9,961 nt of DNA, from the NCBI GenBank assembly GCA_964539665.1, contig CAZIKB010000180.1, positions 1-9,961 of the forward strand. The letters run 5' to 3'. Of the stretch, positions 6,789 through 9,961 are shown in pieces. Each line of letters starts with the position of its first letter. Position 1 is the first letter of the stretch. The DNA is from CAZIKB01 sp964539665 (GTDB taxonomy: Bacteria; Zhuqueibacterota; Zhuqueibacteria; Oceanimicrobiales; Oceanimicrobiaceae). A program made the position numbers and the translations under genes. The notes beneath the pieces were generated by a model, which saw nothing but the letters and a program-made list of their open reading frames with translations, searched no databases and was not told where the DNA came from.

Positions 6789-8699
6789 TTAAAAGAACCA
6801 GTTCAAATTAACATCAAAACTATTGATGTATTCTGTTTCTCTGCGGGATGAATTTACCACTTGAATATTTCCCAGAAATAAGACTTCTAACCGACTGCTT
6901 GGTCGATATGACATTTCCAACAATGGTCCAAGATTTGTGTGCTTATCTTTGACGAACTTTTCTAAAACACCTTCTGAATTTAATTTGTAATTCCAGCGTA
7001 TTTGATGAAACAACTTACCACCAGATGCTATAACAAAATTGGTGCCAACTTTATGCCGAAAAAGTAATTGTATTTCCTGATTGCGCCAGGACAGGGCTAA
7101 ACGCTGGCGCCATAAATGATAGAACAATTTTCCTTGTTCTGCCAATTCCATGTATAAGCCCAACTCAAGCCAGGTATTGGTAGTAAATGAATACTTAGTG
7201 TTATTCGCCAGAACGAATTGACGATTTACAGTATTGCGATTACTGGTTTCTGAATCATCAAAATCGTACGTCTGGTATTTAGCTCTAACTGTAAAACTTT
7301 GCCTGAAAGTAAAATGTTGACTTGGTTGATAAATAATAACTGGCGTAAGCTGAAAAACTCTTTCCCAATTATTATTACTACTAAATTTGCTGGAAATATA
7401 AACAAAATGATTTAGAAAAGCGCTGCCACGCCATATCAACTTCAAGGTCTGACCAAAGTTGTGAGCATGGGAAAGAGTAACTCGCCATCTGAGTTGATCG
7501 TGATCATTCGGATAGGTAGTATCGGATGTTTCATACTGAAAATTAGAAACAGATGAATAAAAACCGATAGAATCATTTACTGAAACATTAAGACCAGCTT
7601 GAAGACCTAAATTTACATGTACTTCATCTGTATCAAATCCCAAAGAAGGGTGAAGTGTATTTAATGGATCTGTGTCTGTTTTACTCTGCCGAAGGTCATC
7701 TCTTGAACGAGAGCGAAAACTCCAAATAATATTCCCAAACCATTGAGGCTGCTGCAGAACCAAATTGACAGAATGATTAGACTCAAATCCAGCGTCGTTT
7801 TTATTCAATTTGACTTCGTCCTCTGTTACATTGTTTACTTTGAATGAAGTAGCTGAAATCGAATTTTTGACATAGAGCGTAGTGTTGGAATCGATACCAT
7901 AACTAAGATGATTTTCTATGCCTCGATTTGATTGAGTCAGGTTTCTTATGAATATGCTTGCTGTATCCGAAGCACGAATGGCATCAGAAGCAAAACTGTC
8001 CCTTCTAATTCGATCAAAAAAAACAATCAATGTATCAGCCGTAGAAGAATGAAACTGTCTTTTAATGTTATACCTGATATTTAAATCTTCGTTGATTCGT
8101 TGTGGGAATATATCTCTCTCGCCTGAAATGGAAAGGTTGTGTTCATATTTTTCATGTACCAAATTATTTAGCTGACCACCAAGACCATAACTGATTCCAT
8201 GATCGCTTTGTTCTAATTGCGTTTGCCATTTACTGCTTATCTTGGGTGATAGGGAAATATTACTATTGGGTTGATAAGTCAATTTTGCAGAACCGGATTG
8301 AAACATCACATCATTATCGAATCCAGCTAAGGGATCAAACAAAATATGTGAAAAAATATCGGTATTTAAAAACAGATTCTTAATAACAGGATAGGTTAAG
8401 CTAAAAGAAAATTTCTGACTATCTTTCCACCGATCGTTTGATGCGATACTCTGCAATGTTGAGCGATACTCTTCTGTTATTTTAAATTCCAAACCGCTTT
8501 TGAGTCGTTTTTGATAATTAAATAAATATAACCATTCGAAAATATTCAAGTCCTGGCTAAAATCTAATTTTGAATATCTCGGGTAGGTCGGTATTTGTTG
8601 AGATTTTTGTCTTATCTGAGCAAAAGCACTTCCCGGAACAATGATTACAATTAATGAAAAAATAAACGAACTAATGAAACCGGAGTTGCTTACAAGCAT
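6789..8699 (-). CDS. Uncharacterised outer-membrane beta-barrel protein
   Basis: I do not recognise the family. Seen: a clear signal peptide with hydrophobic core (residues 8-22) and PGSAFA before Q28, consistent with signal peptidase I cleavage after A27. The mature part is about 609 residues with no helical membrane segments. It shows many alternating polar/aromatic stretches typical of transmembrane beta-strands (for example LNIFEWLYLFNYQKRL, QWFGNIIWSFRSRSR, FTFRQSFTVRAKYQTYDF). The C-terminus, FDVNLNWFF, ends in Phe with alternating hydrophobic residues, the usual recognition signal for the BAM assembly machine. The mature protein has no cysteine. The gene follows the DUF502 stop by 25 bases and precedes the RsbW-like gene by 14. 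There is no Shine-Dalgarno sequence before ATG 8699, unlike its neighbours. Inference: a large barrel of perhaps two dozen strands, with pore, transport or scaffold role unknown. Confidence 0.8.
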   Translation of the reverse strand: MLVSNSGFISSFIFSLIVIIVPGSAFAQIRQKSQQIPTYPRYSKLDFSQDLNIFEWLYLFNYQKRLKSGLEFKITEEYRSTLQSIASNDRWKDSQKFSFSLTYPVIKNLFLNTDIFSHILFDPLAGFDNDVMFQSGSAKLTYQPNSNISLSPKISSKWQTQLEQSDHGISYGLGGQLNNLVHEKYEHNLSISGERDIFPQRINEDLNIRYNIKRQFHSSTADTLIVFFDRIRRDSFASDAIRASDTASIFIRNLTQSNRGIENHLSYGIDSNTTLYVKNSISATSFKVNNVTEDEVKLNKNDAGFESNHSVNLVLQQPQWFGNIIWSFRSRSRDDLRQSKTDTDPLNTLHPSLGFDTDEVHVNLGLQAGLNVSVNDSIGFYSSVSNFQYETSDTTYPNDHDQLRWRVTLSHAHNFGQTLKLIWRGSAFLNHFVYISSKFSSNNNWERVFQLTPVIIYQPSQHFTFRQSFTVRAKYQTYDFDDSETSNRNTVNRQFVLANNTKYSFTTNTWLELGLYMELAEQGKLFYHLWRQRLALSWRNQEIQLLFRHKVGTNFVIASGGKLFHQIRWNYKLNSEGVLEKFVKDKHTNLGPLLEMSYRPSSRLEVLFLGNIQVVNSSRRETEYINSFDVNLNWFF

Positions 8700-8724
8700 T
8701 ATTGATTATTTTGTTGCTATAATA

Positions 8725-9429
8725 CTACTCACTAATTTTTAAAGCACCCTGAGACTGAGTCGAAATATCCTCATTCTTAGATTCCAATGGTACAATAGCC
8801 CCCCCAGAAATTACCAGTTTCAGCGCTTCCTCTATTGATAAATCTAATTCAGTTATTTCTGCTTTTGGTACAAAAAGAAGAAATCCAGAAGTTGGATTTG
8901 GTGTTGTTGGTAAAAATATGCTAACCACATCAACGTCTAAGGCATCCTGAACAACACCTCGTGTATCCTGCGTATAAAATCCAATAGAATAAATGCCCTT
9001 CCGTGGATATTCAAACAGAATTGGCTTTTTGAATACTTCCCTTTTTGTAGAAAAAAAGGCGTGACTTATTTGTTTAATTGCTCCGTATACTCGATTAATC
9101 AGTGGAATTCTTTGTACAATTTTTTCTCCAAAATTGACAATTTTTCTTCCAAAATAATTTCGCGCAATAATTCCAGTGAGAATAATTATGAGTATCAGGG
9201 TTATAAATCCAATACCTGGAACTTGCTGTTTGGCAATTTCAACGCCAAATCGTTCTAAAATAAAATTATAAGCAAATCCGCGTAAAATTCCATCTATCGC
9301 TAAAAACAAATTCCAAATTATGTAACCCGTCAGTACCAGTGGTACCAATACTAATAACCCGGTAAAAAAATAGGCCCTAACTTTTTTACCAATACCACCT
9401 TTGGGTGTTAAAGGTTTTTTGTCACTCAC
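8725..9429 (-). CDS. DUF502 family inner-membrane protein
   Basis: The 234-residue protein matches the DUF502 pattern. It has a basic N-terminus, a first membrane segment at about 20-44 (FFTGLLVLVPLVLTGYIIW), a loop, PGIGF (71-75) leading into a second membrane segment (about 74-90), then RIPLINRVYGAIKQ (108-121), a signature-like stretch of the family. A soluble C-terminal domain contains FYTQDTRG (151-158), FLPTTPNPTSGFLLFVP (172-188) and a final SGGAIVP. Known: widespread in bacteria and plants (LIKE-COV homologues), but the molecular function is not established. The start is GTG 9429, with GAGGA (9435-9439) five bases before it; it overlaps the upstream stop codon by eight bases, indicating translational coupling with the FtsB-like gene. 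Confidence 0.93.
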   Translation of the reverse strand: MSDKKPLTPKGGIGKKVRAYFFTGLLVLVPLVLTGYIIWNLFLAIDGILRGFAYNFILERFGVEIAKQQVPGIGFITLILIIILTGIIARNYFGRKIVNFGEKIVQRIPLINRVYGAIKQISHAFFSTKREVFKKPILFEYPRKGIYSIGFYTQDTRGVVQDALDVDVVSIFLPTTPNPTSGFLLFVPKAEITELDLSIEEALKLVISGGAIVPLESKNEDISTQSQGALKISE

Positions 9430-9721
9430 TTTTATCCTCGCTTGTAATTAAATAAATCTTTTCGCCTTTTTTACCCATTTTATACCTTTCACGGGCAATT
9501 TTTTCAATATAGGTTGAGTCATTGTTAAGCCACTTTATCTCTAACCTTAACTGCTCCAGCTCCACCTCGCTTTGCTTAATGTCTTCAAGAAGCGTATGCT
9601 TTTTATGATATATTTCCCATAGATTATACAGGTTATATTCCCCACCGAAAGCTACATACATAAAAATTATTACACTAACTCCACCAATAAACCTACGAAG
9701 ACTCTTTTTCTTTGTGTTCAT
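9422..9721 (-). CDS. FtsB/DivIC-like septum formation initiator protein
   Basis: A 99-residue bitopic protein. It has a basic cytoplasmic start (MNTKKKSLRR), one membrane segment (about 11-27), a coiled-coil-like heptad region (about 36-66, LLEDIKQSEVELEQLRLEI), then DSTYIEKIARERYKMGKKGE (68-87), the conserved end of the FtsB/DivIC family where the coiled coil meets the FtsL/FtsQ-binding part. Known: this family forms a complex with FtsL and FtsQ/DivIB that licenses septal wall synthesis. Start ATG 9721 has AGAAGG about ten bases upstream. In many bacteria this gene follows eno; whether it does here is outside the window. Confidence 0.88.
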   Translation of the reverse strand: MNTKKKSLRRFIGGVSVIIFMYVAFGGEYNLYNLWEIYHKKHTLLEDIKQSEVELEQLRLEIKWLNNDSTYIEKIARERYKMGKKGEKIYLITSEDKSE

Positions 9722-9740
9722 AAAATGTTAACCTTCTCAA

Positions 9741-9923
9741 TTAACACGTCCTCAAGTATATATACGAACAATATTTAAGAATAATTTCCAAGAAAGTCAA
9801 TAATAAATTTTCATCTTTTATTTGGAGCATAGAATTAACCTCCGCATAGAGAGTTTTGTCAGCTAGTTGAGTCATTTCGATAGCATCAATTCTACCAAAT
9901 ATCTTCATTAACCCGTTGTGCAT
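9741..9923 (-). CDS. Small hypothetical ORF, doubtful
   Basis: A 60-codon reading frame (MHNGLMKIFGR... to ...YIYLRTC) with no recognisable domain and no ribosome binding site before ATG 9923 or the internal ATG at 9908. Its 3' third overlaps a sigma-70-like promoter candidate for the next gene, which argues against coding. The middle part (AIEMTQLADKTLYAEVNSML) is composed like a helix, so a small protein cannot be excluded. Confidence 0.15.
   Translation of the reverse strand: MHNGLMKIFGRIDAIEMTQLADKTLYAEVNSMLQIKDENLLLTFLEIILKYCSYIYLRTC
9772..9800 (-). promoter_or_regulatory. Candidate sigma-70-type promoter of the four-gene minus-strand cluster
   Basis: On the minus strand TTGACT (9800-9795) matches five of six bases of the -35 consensus. 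It is followed after 17 bases by TAAATA (9777-9772), a weak -10. Transcription would start near 9765 and reach the FtsB-like ATG at 9721 with a leader of about 45 bases. The -35 and spacing are good; the -10 is poor, so confidence is moderate. Confidence 0.4.
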
Positions 9924-9961
9924 AATTAAGAGAAGGCATATTTGATTTCATTAATTGGTTT

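Noticed and set aside
9926..9961. Eleven-codon minus-strand open stretch from the window edge to a stop at 9926-9928, possibly the end of eno
   Set aside because: Too short to identify, and the residues do not resemble a typical enolase C-terminus.

Overview
The window looks like a piece of a Gram-negative, moderately AT-rich bacterial chromosome. The Gram-negative reading rests on a 636-residue protein that has a cleavable signal peptide and a C-terminal aromatic residue, as outer-membrane beta-barrels do. The gene set (FtsB/DivIC-like divisome protein, DUF502 membrane protein, RsbW-like kinase, short-form ThiC under a TPP riboswitch, DUF255 thioredoxin-like protein) would fit an FCB-type or deep-branching candidate phylum such as Calditrichota/KSB1-like bacteria. 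That placement is a low-confidence inference. No mobile element, CRISPR array, tRNA or rRNA was seen.

Left part, plus strand (1-4621). A large DUF255/YyaL-family protein (170 onward) carries a CHWC thioredoxin-like motif and a (alpha/alpha)6-barrel region. It has an unusual N-terminal membrane anchor. Its reading frame is broken close to the C-terminus: the conserved family ending lies in another frame and stops at 2442, and one missing G in a G run at 2348-2350 explains the break. A gap of about 480 bases follows. It contains a good sigma-54-type (-24/-12) promoter candidate at 2615-2630 with small palindromes just downstream. The next gene (2921-4621) encodes an exported protein with two Ig-like domains, recalling the WxL-interacting/pilus-chaperone type, a charged linker and three LysM repeats.

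Right part, minus strand (9721 down to 4731). Four closely spaced genes look like one operon: an FtsB/DivIC-like protein, a DUF502 membrane protein (8-base overlap with the first), an uncharacterised outer-membrane beta-barrel and an RsbW-like ATP-binding protein. A sigma-70-like promoter candidate lies at 9772-9800. Thirty bases after the RsbW-like gene begins a TPP riboswitch, followed by a structured leader and thiC. The thiamin control element therefore lies almost immediately downstream of the four-gene cluster with little room for its own promoter. The thiC and LysM genes converge across about 110 bases.

How the genes work together: the right-hand cluster mixes cell division, envelope and regulatory functions, with thiC attached through its own ligand-responsive leader. 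The LysM protein and the DUF255 protein are envelope or membrane proteins with no obvious link to each other. The two points most worth following up are the sigma-54-like control of the Ig/LysM protein and the thiC leader, in which one segment near the ribosome binding site can pair with either of two upstream segments, one of them inside the aptamer.
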